Positions 34,201 to 40,958 of a stretch of DNA of 54,171 bases are shown here, piece after piece. A model generated the notes under the pieces. The model was not told the DNA's origin. It made no database searches and saw nothing but the letters and a program-made list of their open reading frames with translations. The translations under genes and the position numbers were made by a program. The stretch is from an uncultured Verrucomicrobiota bacterium (lineage in GTDB: Bacteria > Verrucomicrobiota > Verrucomicrobiia > Limisphaerales > UBA8199), in assembly GCA_903873945.1 (NCBI GenBank), contig CAIQQM010000156.1, positions 1 to 54,171 of the forward strand, given 5' to 3'. The stretch's first letter is position 1; each line of letters starts with the position of its first letter.

Positions 34201-35175
34201 AGCCAGAGAAGAGGGAGCCCCGGCGTAGCGGTAACGCAGGAATGCAAGGGCGTCGTCGAAAGCCGCACCCGAGTTCGCCACCCCCAAGTTCTGCCAATTG
34301 TAAGTGTATTGAGCAGTGACGGGCTGCCACTGATTCGCGTTCAAGTCCGTGAGGAACGCGGCGAGGTTGATTTCCCAGGTGCCAACGCCCTCGTCGCGCA
34401 GAAAGCTGTCGCTCCCGCCCTTCATCCCGCTGTCATTGTTCTTGGCGTAATTGTGGATGTAATTGATATCCAGCGCCTGGCCGGCGGGGAGGGCGATATA
34501 GGCGATGCGGGAGATAAAACGGTTATTGGCGGAATGCGGAAAGCCGGGTTTTTCCAACAGGCCGATCCATTCCGGGTCACCGATGAAAAAGTTGCTTACC
34601 GAGCTGCTGCCATCGGCATTGATAACGGGCTGAAGGCCATTGGTGTCATAACGGCCGTTGCGGTTCAGATCGAGGTAGAACCGGAAATCCGGCGCGGCGG
34701 TGGGGGTGGCGGGATTGGCGATGAACACCGGCGGGCGCGGGTTGTAAAACAGGTTGGCCAGATTCAGCAAAAAATCATTGCCCGTGATAGGCAAGCCGTG
34801 GGTGTCATTGTAGTTGACGTTCGTATAACTGGACACCCCACTCTTGAAGCCCGCGGCGTTAATGAAGTTGGTTGAGACGAGCAGGCCGTAATTCTGCTCA
34901 TTGGTGGAGGAGATGATCGGGGCGAGCAACTCAGACTGGGCCCGCTCGAACGCGGCGTCGGCCGCGAGCCGGGCAACGGTCTGGTCCGTCGAGGTGGAGA
35001 CGGCGCCTCTTTCGCTGCGGCTGACGACGAGGAAGGTCACCGCCATGAAGGTGATGACGGAGAGCAGCAGTAGCGAGATGACGAGGACAATGCCGCGCTC
35101 GGAAGGCCGAGCCGGAAACGTTTGGCTTCCCCTGGCGGTTTTCTGTCTCAAGTCTCCTGAAAAAGCCGGGTTCAT
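31204..35175 (-). CDS. Verru_Chthon cassette protein A-like, large PilX/GspK-type protein
   Basis: The 1323-residue protein has a short basic leader and one N-terminal membrane helix (GIVLVISLLLLSVITFMAVTFLVVSR, about residues 28-53), followed by the ADAAFERAQSELLA helix seen in PilX/GspK minor pilins. A very long Asn/Thr-rich, probably extracellular, domain makes up the rest. Size, helix and position match the large A member of the Verru_Chthon cassette, whose function is unknown. Its ATG overlaps the stop of the C-type gene by 4 nt (35172-35175), and the exoprotease follows after 7 bp. In GspK proteins this class caps the pseudopilus tip; a comparable role is inference. Confidence 0.82.
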   Translation of the reverse strand: MNPAFSGDLRQKTARGSQTFPARPSERGIVLVISLLLLSVITFMAVTFLVVSRSERGAVSTSTDQTVARLAADAAFERAQSELLAPIISSTNEQNYGLLVSTNFINAAGFKSGVSSYTNVNYNDTHGLPITGNDFLLNLANLFYNPRPPVFIANPATPTAAPDFRFYLDLNRNGRYDTNGLQPVINADGSSSVSNFFIGDPEWIGLLEKPGFPHSANNRFISRIAYIALPAGQALDINYIHNYAKNNDSGMKGGSDSFLRDEGVGTWEINLAAFLTDLNANQWQPVTAQYTYNWQNLGVANSGAAFDDALAFLRYRYAGAPSSLASVSSLFGANGNSAFQYDFIDGYSAGPVITNYWNLTQDPDFNRVGQPWPGADNTNHFWNLPSDLFDTNKISSAFTGRLLAAGARTNSYDRYTFYRLLAQLGTDSAHEANKINLNYDNLVQTNANGVASATNFYSWGPSNFFNVTALRLLTNAGFAVGIGSTNLVVPNANSPGGIGFQIQIYPTNFYTPSVHRLLQLAANIYDATTNRTYGAAGLVSGFPTVFQPLFSTNGINTTNIYIVGYQEVVAPTFLIQTIQHPNGTMHDLSNPNDRPAVWPSSDMFYGVPVVIGAKKGFPNFNQLAMRNDITGTRNLMFHRPDSASKVNRTNQMFSLTISNAFGLEAWNSYSNAYPRNLQMQGAVDVFMGMTNELNNTVVFTNFLLTGFGPTNITANAWSGYSTRSAASFIVPLFTNYFSLANSNYVHNPPPGSFVAGGSDANNTFPLPRLWLNLTTRVRFFLVDTSVNPNRIVDYVNLSLLEPPIDILGQLSLGGACGGVFDGYSSESTLLASLFCTNRWGNPPNPDSSPSIPTYGILYQIGVSKGEYTGPVIDQMWKSFLGSGYASTGNPANDKTAAIAKFNQRLLQPSAADLVDFGAPFVPSRVIHHYVSWQANDPLVHYTIPDLTDMLGGATNMQYDTDVSLSSLQYLHLPNNGNKNPSSRYRPWGPTPNNPGDTTPVATMYNLTVKDPLVTGSDSWNFPTNKFPNVGWLGRVHRGTPWQTVYLKSPTNDLNTWTKWTGNNLVVTNFGQIATNLPPLFGTTNLVPLYTNIAGVIVGVTADALFSQPVNDRGILDLFTAAFNDNATRGQMSINQTNLAGWSAVLGGVVVLTNTMPDVATTPQFAPVVISPAGVYAANALPGIVRIVNAINDVRRTNSIGQSFHRLGELLAVPELTTNSPFLNTSTTAQKQKLLTDDAYERLPQQILGLVKADPVPRFVIYSYGQALKPAANSLITDSSGTYFGLCTNYQITAEVATRAVVRIDGAPSNPHAVIENFNVLPPD

Positions 35176-36113
35176 TGGTAAGCGGAAATATCAACGTTGC
35201 GGACGGGAATGCGCTGGCGGAAAAGATGGACCTGCGCGACGTGGTTCGAGAAATATTGTTGTTGGACCGCAATGGGCGCGGCGGCGAGCGACCGCAATCG
35301 TTCGAGGACTTGCGATTCCAGAATCCCCAACTCGAGTTCCACATAAGCGGGGACCGCGTTGCTCCAGAAATAGCAGTTATCCTGGGAGGGTGCGTAGGAG
35401 TTCCTCACGCTAGCATAGCCGGATGTAACCCTGTTTGTGATGAAGACGACGTTAGTAAACCCGCTGATATAAGTAAGCGGGTAACCGTTGGTGGCAAATG
35501 CCGACAGGCGCAGGTGCACGACGCCGTCGGCGATACAACTGACGTTTGTAACCGGGATACCTTGCAGCGCATTTGTAAGCGCGATTTGGAGCGTCCCCTG
35601 GAAAATGCCGCTTAAGCTGGCCACATTGGTTGTAGAAAGGTTCGGAATATCGAGGCTGAACCGGTAAAGCGTGCCGACCCCGGCGCTGGCACCATCGGGC
35701 AGGACCTGGTAGCCGGTCCCAATCCAGTCCTGGTTAACCTTCGTCAAAAAGAAGAACCTTTGGATCACGTTAGCCCGCACCGCAGTCGACCCCGGCAGGG
35801 CCTGATAGGCATAGGCAGACCCAGGGGAGAGTTCGGTAAAGAAATTGGTGGTGCGGGTCCCGTTAATACCGGGGCATTCCGAGGGCGTCATCTGCTCAAG
35901 TTCACGGGCGAGCATATCGGTGGTGAGGCGACCGGATTCGAGCACGTCCACCTGGGCCATGCTGCCGTGAAAAGCGCGCTGGGTCTGGTTGAACATGGAC
36001 AGCAAGCCAAGCACGATGAGCGACATGAGGGTCACGGCCGCCAGGATTTCGATCAACGTAAAGGCGGAGCGCCGGGAACGAATACGGGATGGAATCGTTG
36101 GGGTCAGGTTCAC
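35172..36113 (-). CDS. Prepilin-like protein, Verru_Chthon cassette C type (GspJ-like)
   Basis: The 313-residue protein has a type IV prepilin N-terminus: basic leader RIRSRRSA, cleavage before FTLIEILAAV with Glu at +5, then a hydrophobic helix to about residue 42. The following QTQRAFHGSMAQVDVLESGRLTTDMLARELEQM resembles the GspJ/PilW minor pseudopilins. The residue before the cleavage site is Ala instead of the more usual Gly. It overlaps its neighbours by 4 nt on both sides (36110-36113 and 35172-35175), so the cassette is tightly coupled. Confidence 0.85.
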   Translation of the reverse strand: MNLTPTIPSRIRSRRSAFTLIEILAAVTLMSLIVLGLLSMFNQTQRAFHGSMAQVDVLESGRLTTDMLARELEQMTPSECPGINGTRTTNFFTELSPGSAYAYQALPGSTAVRANVIQRFFFLTKVNQDWIGTGYQVLPDGASAGVGTLYRFSLDIPNLSTTNVASLSGIFQGTLQIALTNALQGIPVTNVSCIADGVVHLRLSAFATNGYPLTYISGFTNVVFITNRVTSGYASVRNSYAPSQDNCYFWSNAVPAYVELELGILESQVLERLRSLAAAPIAVQQQYFSNHVAQVHLFRQRIPVRNVDISAYQ

Positions 36114-36892
36114 GGCGTTTTGACGTAGGTTCGGGGTTGGAAGAAAAAGAGAGGGACTCCGTTGTCATTCGTAGCCAGCAGAAGCTGGCCACTGACCATG
36201 GTCCGAAAGATCTGGCGGCCATTGCCGGTATGCCCGTTGGGCAACAGCGGCCACCGGAAGACGAGCCGAAAGTCGTGCAAATTGGTCTGGAGATTCACAA
36301 GATAATTCCTGTAGTTCGCCGGGGTGTTTGTGGAAGCGGCCACGCTGGCATCGAAATCGGAAAAAGGAATGATGTCGGAGACCATCCGGTAGCTGAACGT
36401 GCCTGACAGCACGTCGGGGTTGTTCTGGGGGAATTTGTCACTGGCGGACCCGCTGATGGAGCGAACGTAGGCCACCATGTAGTTACTGGTCACCGTTGTG
36501 CCGTTGGTATAGAGACGCGGCGTGCTGAGCAGGCCAATAATCCGGAAGCCATTGTTGAGCGCAAATTGCGGCGAGGCGGATGAACCTGTCAGCGTGTAAC
36601 CGCTCGTAAGGGGCGCACCATAATTCGTGATCGCGTAAACGTAGTTGGTCAAATCGTCCATGCCCTGGGCTCCGCTACGGATGGCGCTTATGAAGACGTT
36701 GGCATCCTGGTTGATGATGGTTTCCTCGCGGTTATCGCGCTGGACCTGCATGCCGATGGGCAGGACGCCGATGATGGCCACGAGCGCGAAGGCAATCACG
36801 GCGAGGCTGATAGCGATCTCGACCATGGTGAACGCCCGGGAAGACCGGGAGCAACCGGTTGCCGGCCAAGGTTGGGAAGCGCGCGGGTTCAT
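36110..36892 (-). CDS. Prepilin-like protein, Verru_Chthon cassette B type
   Basis: The 260-residue protein carries a prepilin-type signal (SSRA then FTMVEIAISLAVIAFALVAIIGVLPIG by segments, residues 17-46), with Glu at +5 of the predicted mature protein. The GMQVQRDNREETIINQDANVF part resembles GspI/PilV-type minor pseudopilins. It lies between the D- and C-type genes with 4-nt overlaps on both sides. The order on the transcript is D, B, C, A. The B assignment rests on size, position and the hydrophobic helix, not on a database match. Confidence 0.82.
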   Translation of the reverse strand: MNPRASQPWPATGCSRSSRAFTMVEIAISLAVIAFALVAIIGVLPIGMQVQRDNREETIINQDANVFISAIRSGAQGMDDLTNYVYAITNYGAPLTSGYTLTGSSASPQFALNNGFRIIGLLSTPRLYTNGTTVTSNYMVAYVRSISGSASDKFPQNNPDVLSGTFSYRMVSDIIPFSDFDASVAASTNTPANYRNYLVNLQTNLHDFRLVFRWPLLPNGHTGNGRQIFRTMVSGQLLLATNDNGVPLFFFQPRTYVKTP

Positions 36893-37689
36893 TGGACTTG
36901 TTTATATTCGATGTGGGCGCGGCCGGTGAGCGCGTCAATGGAAACCAGGCTGTAATTGTTCGTGTGATTGCCCGGCGGCGACTCAATGAACTGGGGAATC
37001 CCGGCCTGGGCGACCTTGGTGCTGGCATCGCGAGGGAACAACAAGTTACCTTGTGTCAAAGGGATCAATTCCGGCTGGCCGTTCGGCCCGGAAATACACT
37101 GGCCCAGGCCGTTGAAGGCAACGTATGGCAAGAATATCCACGACGACGACGTGCTGTTGGTCTCGAACGGAAATGGAATATTGTTTGCCGCATTAAACCC
37201 GAAGACCTGAAAAGCGGGCTGTGTGCTGCCATTCGTGTAAATATTGAGAACCAGGTTAGTTGGATTGCTGAACTTCTCCGGGGAGATATAAGAGCCCTGG
37301 GGCAAAGTTCTCCAGCCGGCCAGATAACGCGGTATGCCCTGACCCGGCTGGTCGCCTATGCTCCGCAACGAAACGAAGGTGTAGCCGGTCAATTGCTTGT
37401 CATATAGATTGGTCACCATGGCTTGGTCGGCAGCACTCGGGCTTGGATGGGCATTCATGAAACTGTCGCTCAAATTTGTGGAGATAAACACCATATAGAC
37501 GGTGGTGCGCTGGCTGATGGCGAGTTGGCGGGCGCGGCCGACATCATCGAGCAACTGGCGGGTGGCGGCGACCACGGGATTGGGTCTCATGCTGTTGATG
37601 GTGGGAATAGCGATCGCGGCCAGGAGGCCGATGATCGAAATGACCACGAGCATTTCGACGAGGGTGAAAGCGGGGGAAATGACGGGCAT
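36889..37689 (-). CDS. Prepilin-like protein, Verru_Chthon cassette D type (GspH-like)
   Basis: With the ATG at 37689 the protein has 266 residues and a compact leader MPVISPA before FTLVEMLVVISIIGLLAAIAIP. A GGAG ribosome-binding site lies 9 nt upstream of this ATG and decides the start; a GTG at 37758 would add 23 residues. The segment PVVAATRQLLDDVGRARQLAISQRTTVYMVF is the usual GspH/FimT continuation. It is the first of the four cassette genes on the transcript and overlaps the next by 4 nt. Confidence 0.84.
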   Translation of the reverse strand: MPVISPAFTLVEMLVVISIIGLLAAIAIPTINSMRPNPVVAATRQLLDDVGRARQLAISQRTTVYMVFISTNLSDSFMNAHPSPSAADQAMVTNLYDKQLTGYTFVSLRSIGDQPGQGIPRYLAGWRTLPQGSYISPEKFSNPTNLVLNIYTNGSTQPAFQVFGFNAANNIPFPFETNSTSSSWIFLPYVAFNGLGQCISGPNGQPELIPLTQGNLLFPRDASTKVAQAGIPQFIESPPGNHTNNYSLVSIDALTGRAHIEYKQVQ

Positions 37690-37760
37690 GCGGCACCGCT
37701 CCGGCCGGCTTTCAACTGCGCTCCGCCGCGTGTTCCCCGAGTATCGCCTGGTCTGCACAG

Positions 37761-38603
37761 CTATTGTTTCCAGCTCAGGATGTTGTCCGAGTTCCTACCC
37801 GCGTTCGCGCCCATAATAGCCGGCTTAGTTGGATCCGGATTTAATAACCGGTCCGGCCCAAGCGACCACACCATGACGGGGGTATTGGCTTCAAACTGGC
37901 CGCTGGCGTTCCTGATGAGGCCGTATAAACCAACACCCGTACTGTTGGGATCCGAAACTGGTTGCAAGCGGTAATAAACGTCGCGCGCCCGGTCATCGTA
38001 GTTAAGGTCAATGGTAATAATGTAGGGGTTGCCCCAGGGATCGCGATAGACGCCGTCCGGCCCCACGCCGGAAGAATGAGTATCGGGGGCCATGTTCGCG
38101 GTCAGGTACTTGGTTTGCTTGGGGTTCTTGACATGGCCCTTGTTAATCGTGTCCCCGGTCGCAGGCCAACTCTCGACATCGAGGAGGATGGCCATTACTT
38201 CGGAGTTGTTGGTGCGGTAGCTATAGACCGAGGAGAGAGGTAAGCCGGGGTACTGTTGCAGGATAACATCCGTTCCGTAAGTGTAATCATCTCCAGCGGA
38301 CGCGGCCGCACTAATCGCGTTAGGCGAGACGGGGAACCGGCTGTATTCGGCCTCGTAGTTGCGGATGCCGTTGACGATGCTGCCGATTTCCATCTTGGCC
38401 TTGTTGACCTGGCCCTGCACTTTGGCCTTGTTGATGGCCGGCAAAAGCAGCGCCGCCAGGATTCCAATAATCGAGATCACAACCAGGAGCTCGATGAGGG
38501 TGAATCCGGCGCGGCGGCCCCGGTAACGGCCGGCGGGGAGAACGAAGGCAGGCCGGAGGTTGAAATAGAAGGGACAACGGAAGAAGGAGCGTGAGTTTTT
38601 CAT
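37761..38603 (-). CDS. Type II secretion major pseudopilin-like protein (GspG-like)
   Basis: The 280-residue protein has the prepilin motif AG before FTLIELLVVISIIGILAALLLP at residues 32-55 and the GspG-like continuation VNKAKMEIGSIVNGIRNYEAEYSRFP. Later GVGPDGVYRDPWGNPYIITID matches the calcium-site region of major pseudopilins (the DPWGNPY motif). I chose the ATG at 38603 (MKNSRSFF), since the longer frame runs through a repeat-like intergenic stretch. Even so the leader is long at 33 residues. It precedes the cassette D gene by 71 bp. Confidence 0.88.
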   Translation of the reverse strand: MKNSRSFFRCPFYFNLRPAFVLPAGRYRGRRAGFTLIELLVVISIIGILAALLLPAINKAKVQGQVNKAKMEIGSIVNGIRNYEAEYSRFPVSPNAISAAASAGDDYTYGTDVILQQYPGLPLSSVYSYRTNNSEVMAILLDVESWPATGDTINKGHVKNPKQTKYLTANMAPDTHSSGVGPDGVYRDPWGNPYIITIDLNYDDRARDVYYRLQPVSDPNSTGVGLYGLIRNASGQFEANTPVMVWSLGPDRLLNPDPTKPAIMGANAGRNSDNILSWKQ

Positions 38604-38942
38604 ATCATACCATTTACGGTTTGGAGCTGCGCTTTTGAGGCCAGCGACTTGCCTTTGAACCGAGCTGATGGCAACGACGGACAGATCCGCCCTCACCCCA
38701 AACCCTCTCCCCCAGGAGAGGGGATTTGCCGCAAGTGCGTTCATGAGACTGCTGTGAGTGGAAGGGCTCGTGAAAACGCAATGACACAAAAGCGGCTCCT
38801 GGCGGGCGAAGCGGCGTCCCGCTCCGCGCGGATTCGACAACGCGGACAGCCACAGGCCGGGCCGGGGTGAAATCATGCCAGACCACCGGCACCGGTTTTT
38901 CTTTTAATTTTTCAGTCAAAGCCATTGGTCGTGAGGCGGCGC
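38604..38942. other. Spacer between two pilin genes with a CCCTCTCC/GGAGAGGG hairpin
   Basis: No gene is supported. A perfect 8-bp stem CCCTCTCC-CCCA-GGAGAGGG spans 38703-38722, preceded by TCACCCCAAA, a form of dispersed palindrome seen in many genomes. On the minus-strand transcript it is followed by TTTGGGG rather than a T-tract, so it may attenuate but is not a classical terminator. The spacer may hold a promoter for the downstream cassette, but none was convincingly found. Confidence 0.5.
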
Positions 38943-39587
38943 TTAAGGATAGGTGCCGTTGCCAATCAACACCTGGTCGCTCCAGTTGCAGATCCGGTTG
39001 ATCTTGCCGGCAATAGTAATGTCAATCCAGAGGTCGAAGGTTTTCGGGTTATGCGCCGGGCTCGAGGATCGGTAACACCATGCGTTCGTAGTCAGAGTGC
39101 CGGGCGCGGCGGGCCCGATCAGGATTCTCACGCCGGGGGCTATTTCGCTGTACTGGGCCGGCTTCAGGCCACCCAGGAATGCGGTCGCAGCGAGGGTATC
39201 GTCGCCGCCGCCGGGCCTGGTGCAATTAAGAAACCCGCCAACACCAAAGGTCGAGTTGACCACATTGGCCGCAATGGAAGCGCTGCCATCGAGCGTGGTG
39301 TAAGTCGTCGCGTTGGTCATTGTCGTGCCGAGCAGTTCGAAGTAGAGCGGATTCGATGCCGGTTGATTGGGATCGGCCGGCGGGTAATAGCCGAGTTTGG
39401 CCTTGTAGGTTTCGATGGCGGTTTCGAGATTGCTCATCTCGGTGCGGGCCCGGTTGCGGATTTTGGACACGCTGACGGCGCGAGTGATGGGCATGATGAA
39501 CGCGGCAAGGATGGCCATGATGGCGATGACGGTCAGCAACTCAATGAGCGTAAATCCTGTTTTTTTAATTGGGCGGTTTGTTTTCAT
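38943..39587 (-). CDS. GspG-like pseudopilin
   Basis: The 214-residue protein has a short leader MKTNRPIKKTG, cleavage before FTLIELLTVIAIMAILAAFIMP, and a GspG-like helix ARTEMSNLETAIETYKAKLGYYPP. The extracellular part is short and Gly/Thr-rich, with Cys residues at CTRPGG, WCYRS and ICNW. Its ATG (39585-39587) overlaps the TGA stop of the upstream antitoxin gene in an ATGA arrangement, so it is probably translated by coupling. It is the first pilin gene of the block. Confidence 0.88.
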   Translation of the reverse strand: MKTNRPIKKTGFTLIELLTVIAIMAILAAFIMPITRAVSVSKIRNRARTEMSNLETAIETYKAKLGYYPPADPNQPASNPLYFELLGTTMTNATTYTTLDGSASIAANVVNSTFGVGGFLNCTRPGGGDDTLAATAFLGGLKPAQYSEIAPGVRILIGPAAPGTLTTNAWCYRSSSPAHNPKTFDLWIDITIAGKINRICNWSDQVLIGNGTYP

Positions 39588-39859
39588 CGTTCACGAAGTT
39601 CGTGTTCCATGCGTTCGCTGAGCCATTGTTTCATCATGCTCTGATAATTCAAGAACCGGGAGCGGGCGAGCCGCTTGATGCGAGCGAGCATCCGCGGGTC
39701 GATCCGCAACGAAATGGCGACCGACTCGGCGGAGGCGCCCGGGCCGGCGACGGCGGATTCCATGAGGCGCACCTCGGGCTTGTTCTCGGCCCAAAAAATC
39801 GCCTCGGCCTCTTCGTTATCGAAGAGGGGCACCTCTTCCCATTTGGCAATCGCTCGCAT
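39584..39859 (-). CDS. Ribbon-helix-helix (CopG-type) antitoxin-like protein
   Basis: The 91-residue protein has an N-terminal acidic toxin-binding-like part (VPLFDNEEAEAIFWAENKPE) and a C-terminal ribbon-helix-helix ESVAISLRIDPRMLARIKRLARSRFLNYQSM by segments (residues 44-74). This matches CopG-like antitoxins that pair with BrnT toxins. The toxin gene lies 23 bp upstream on the same strand, which is the usual order. The stop codon overlaps the start of a pilin gene by 4 nt. RHH antitoxins bind palindromes upstream of their operon; a 16-nt palindrome is present at 40201-40216. Confidence 0.82.
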   Translation of the reverse strand: MRAIAKWEEVPLFDNEEAEAIFWAENKPEVRLMESAVAGPGASAESVAISLRIDPRMLARIKRLARSRFLNYQSMMKQWLSERMEHELRER

Positions 39860-39882
39860 TCCGATTTAATCCGCGGTTAGCT

Positions 39883-40170
39883 TCACTGGGCCAGGGTCTG
39901 GTCCAGTTTTCGTTGATAGAAAAAACGTTCTTCGGCCTCGAACGGCCGGGCGTAAAGCACGCGAACCTGCTTTCCGTTGGTCCGATAAACGCTGAAAATT
40001 CCAGTGCCGTCGGCGGAGGAGCCGAGGTTGAAAAACCTGGCCTGAACGGAAAACCGCGGCGAGTCCGGCAACAAGCGCACCGCGAACGGATCTTCGAACG
40101 ATTCTTCGATCTCTTGCAGGGTCAAAGAGCTATCCAGATTGAAGGGCGGATTATTCCAATCAAACTCCAT
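39883..40170 (-). CDS. brnT: BrnT-like ribonuclease toxin
   Basis: The 95-residue protein follows the BrnT layout: MEFDWNNPPFNLDSS at the start, IEESFEDPFAVRLLPDSP, RFFNLGSSADGTGIFSVYR, then QVRVLYARPFEAEERFFY. BrnT toxins are RelE-fold ribonucleases that inhibit translation and are neutralised by BrnA or CopG-type antitoxins. The usual histidine of the first helix (KHGV type) is not evident here, so catalytic competence is uncertain. The gene heads the minus-strand block that continues into antitoxin and pilins. Confidence 0.78.
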   Translation of the reverse strand: MEFDWNNPPFNLDSSLTLQEIEESFEDPFAVRLLPDSPRFSVQARFFNLGSSADGTGIFSVYRTNGKQVRVLYARPFEAEERFFYQRKLDQTLAQ

Positions 40171-40200
40171 AAAGGCTCAACTGGCGGTTATTCGCCCATG

Positions 40201-40216
40201 CAATGTATTTACATTG
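40201..40216. promoter_or_regulatory. Perfect palindrome upstream of the toxin gene, putative antitoxin operator
   Basis: CAATGTA-TT-TACATTG is a perfect 7-bp inverted repeat centred about 38 bp upstream of the BrnT-like start codon. A further ATTGTATTTACG stretch adjoins it. RHH antitoxins typically autoregulate by binding such short palindromes, so this is the most plausible operator of the module. No experimental or comparative support is available here. Confidence 0.5.
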
Positions 40217-40958
40217 TATTTACGCACAATGGATTTCTGTTGTCAACTGGATTGATGCGGAATCTGTTAAAACTTTACCAAACCTTTACCAAAACTTTAC
40301 CATAAAATTAATTTTTAGATCTCGTCCGGCTCGACAGATTAGTTGTACTATATTTATTTACAGCTACTTATATAATATTATGCGTTTCAGTTTCCGGAAT
40401 TAAAACTTTACCGCGGTAAAGTTTGCAAAGTTGACAAACTCGTTGGACGAGCCATTTACCATTCGAAATGGTGTCCGGGATTGAATCGGACCAAAACTGA
40501 CCGGAATCGGACCGTTTTTCGATTTTTTGAGGCAGAGGGCACCCCGGCGAAACGCCACTGTCTTTTGATTGCTGAACTCGAATTTCAACTGACACAAACT
40601 CCGGCATTGTCCGGGGAACGGTTTTAAAAACCGGCGTTCCTGCCGGACAGTTAATTAACAGGTGAGATTACTAAACGGGGGTCTAATTATCAATGGCTGA
40701 GTCAGGATATTTTGGCGGCGGCTGGCGCACTAAAAGAAAAGCCACGGATTGCGGAAGGGATTTAACCACAGATTGAACACGGGCCAAACGTCGGCCACGC
40801 ATAAACACGGATTTTTAGCCACTGATTGAAGCCGAAGTTCGGCCTCCCGATTGATTAAACACGGATTTCTGGAGCAGGAATTTAACGCTAAGACGCTAGA
40901 AGAAAAGCCACGGATTGTACAGACGGGGAAAAGGCCGGGCTAAGGGGTCCTCATCCAT
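40217..40958. other. AT-rich intergenic region with iterons, a 22-nt palindrome and repeats
   Basis: Three CTTTACC copies start at 40273, 40284 and 40295, exactly 11 bp apart. An AT-rich stretch follows (40300-40400). Then a perfect 22-nt palindrome at 40403-40424 is made of AAACTTTACCG and its complement, i.e. two inverted copies of the same core. From about 40735 to 40958 lie copies of the CACGGAT/CACAGAT repeat family and the GGAGCAGGAATTTAACGC module. A module at 40549-40580 recurs near 45791-45821. Short open frames here have no recognisable family, so I call no gene. Confidence 0.6.

Noticed and set aside
37690-37758. GTG start at 37758 for the cassette D prepilin
   Set aside because: The ATG at 37689 has a GGAG site 9 nt upstream and yields a normal short prepilin leader.
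38703-38722. CCCTCTCC/GGAGAGGG hairpin as a rho-independent terminator
   Set aside because: No T-tract follows on the relevant strand; it matches a widely dispersed palindrome type instead.
40368-40607. A 79-codon minus-strand frame in the iteron region, considered as an integrase remnant
   Set aside because: No tyrosine recombinase motifs are present and part of the frame is made by the palindrome itself.
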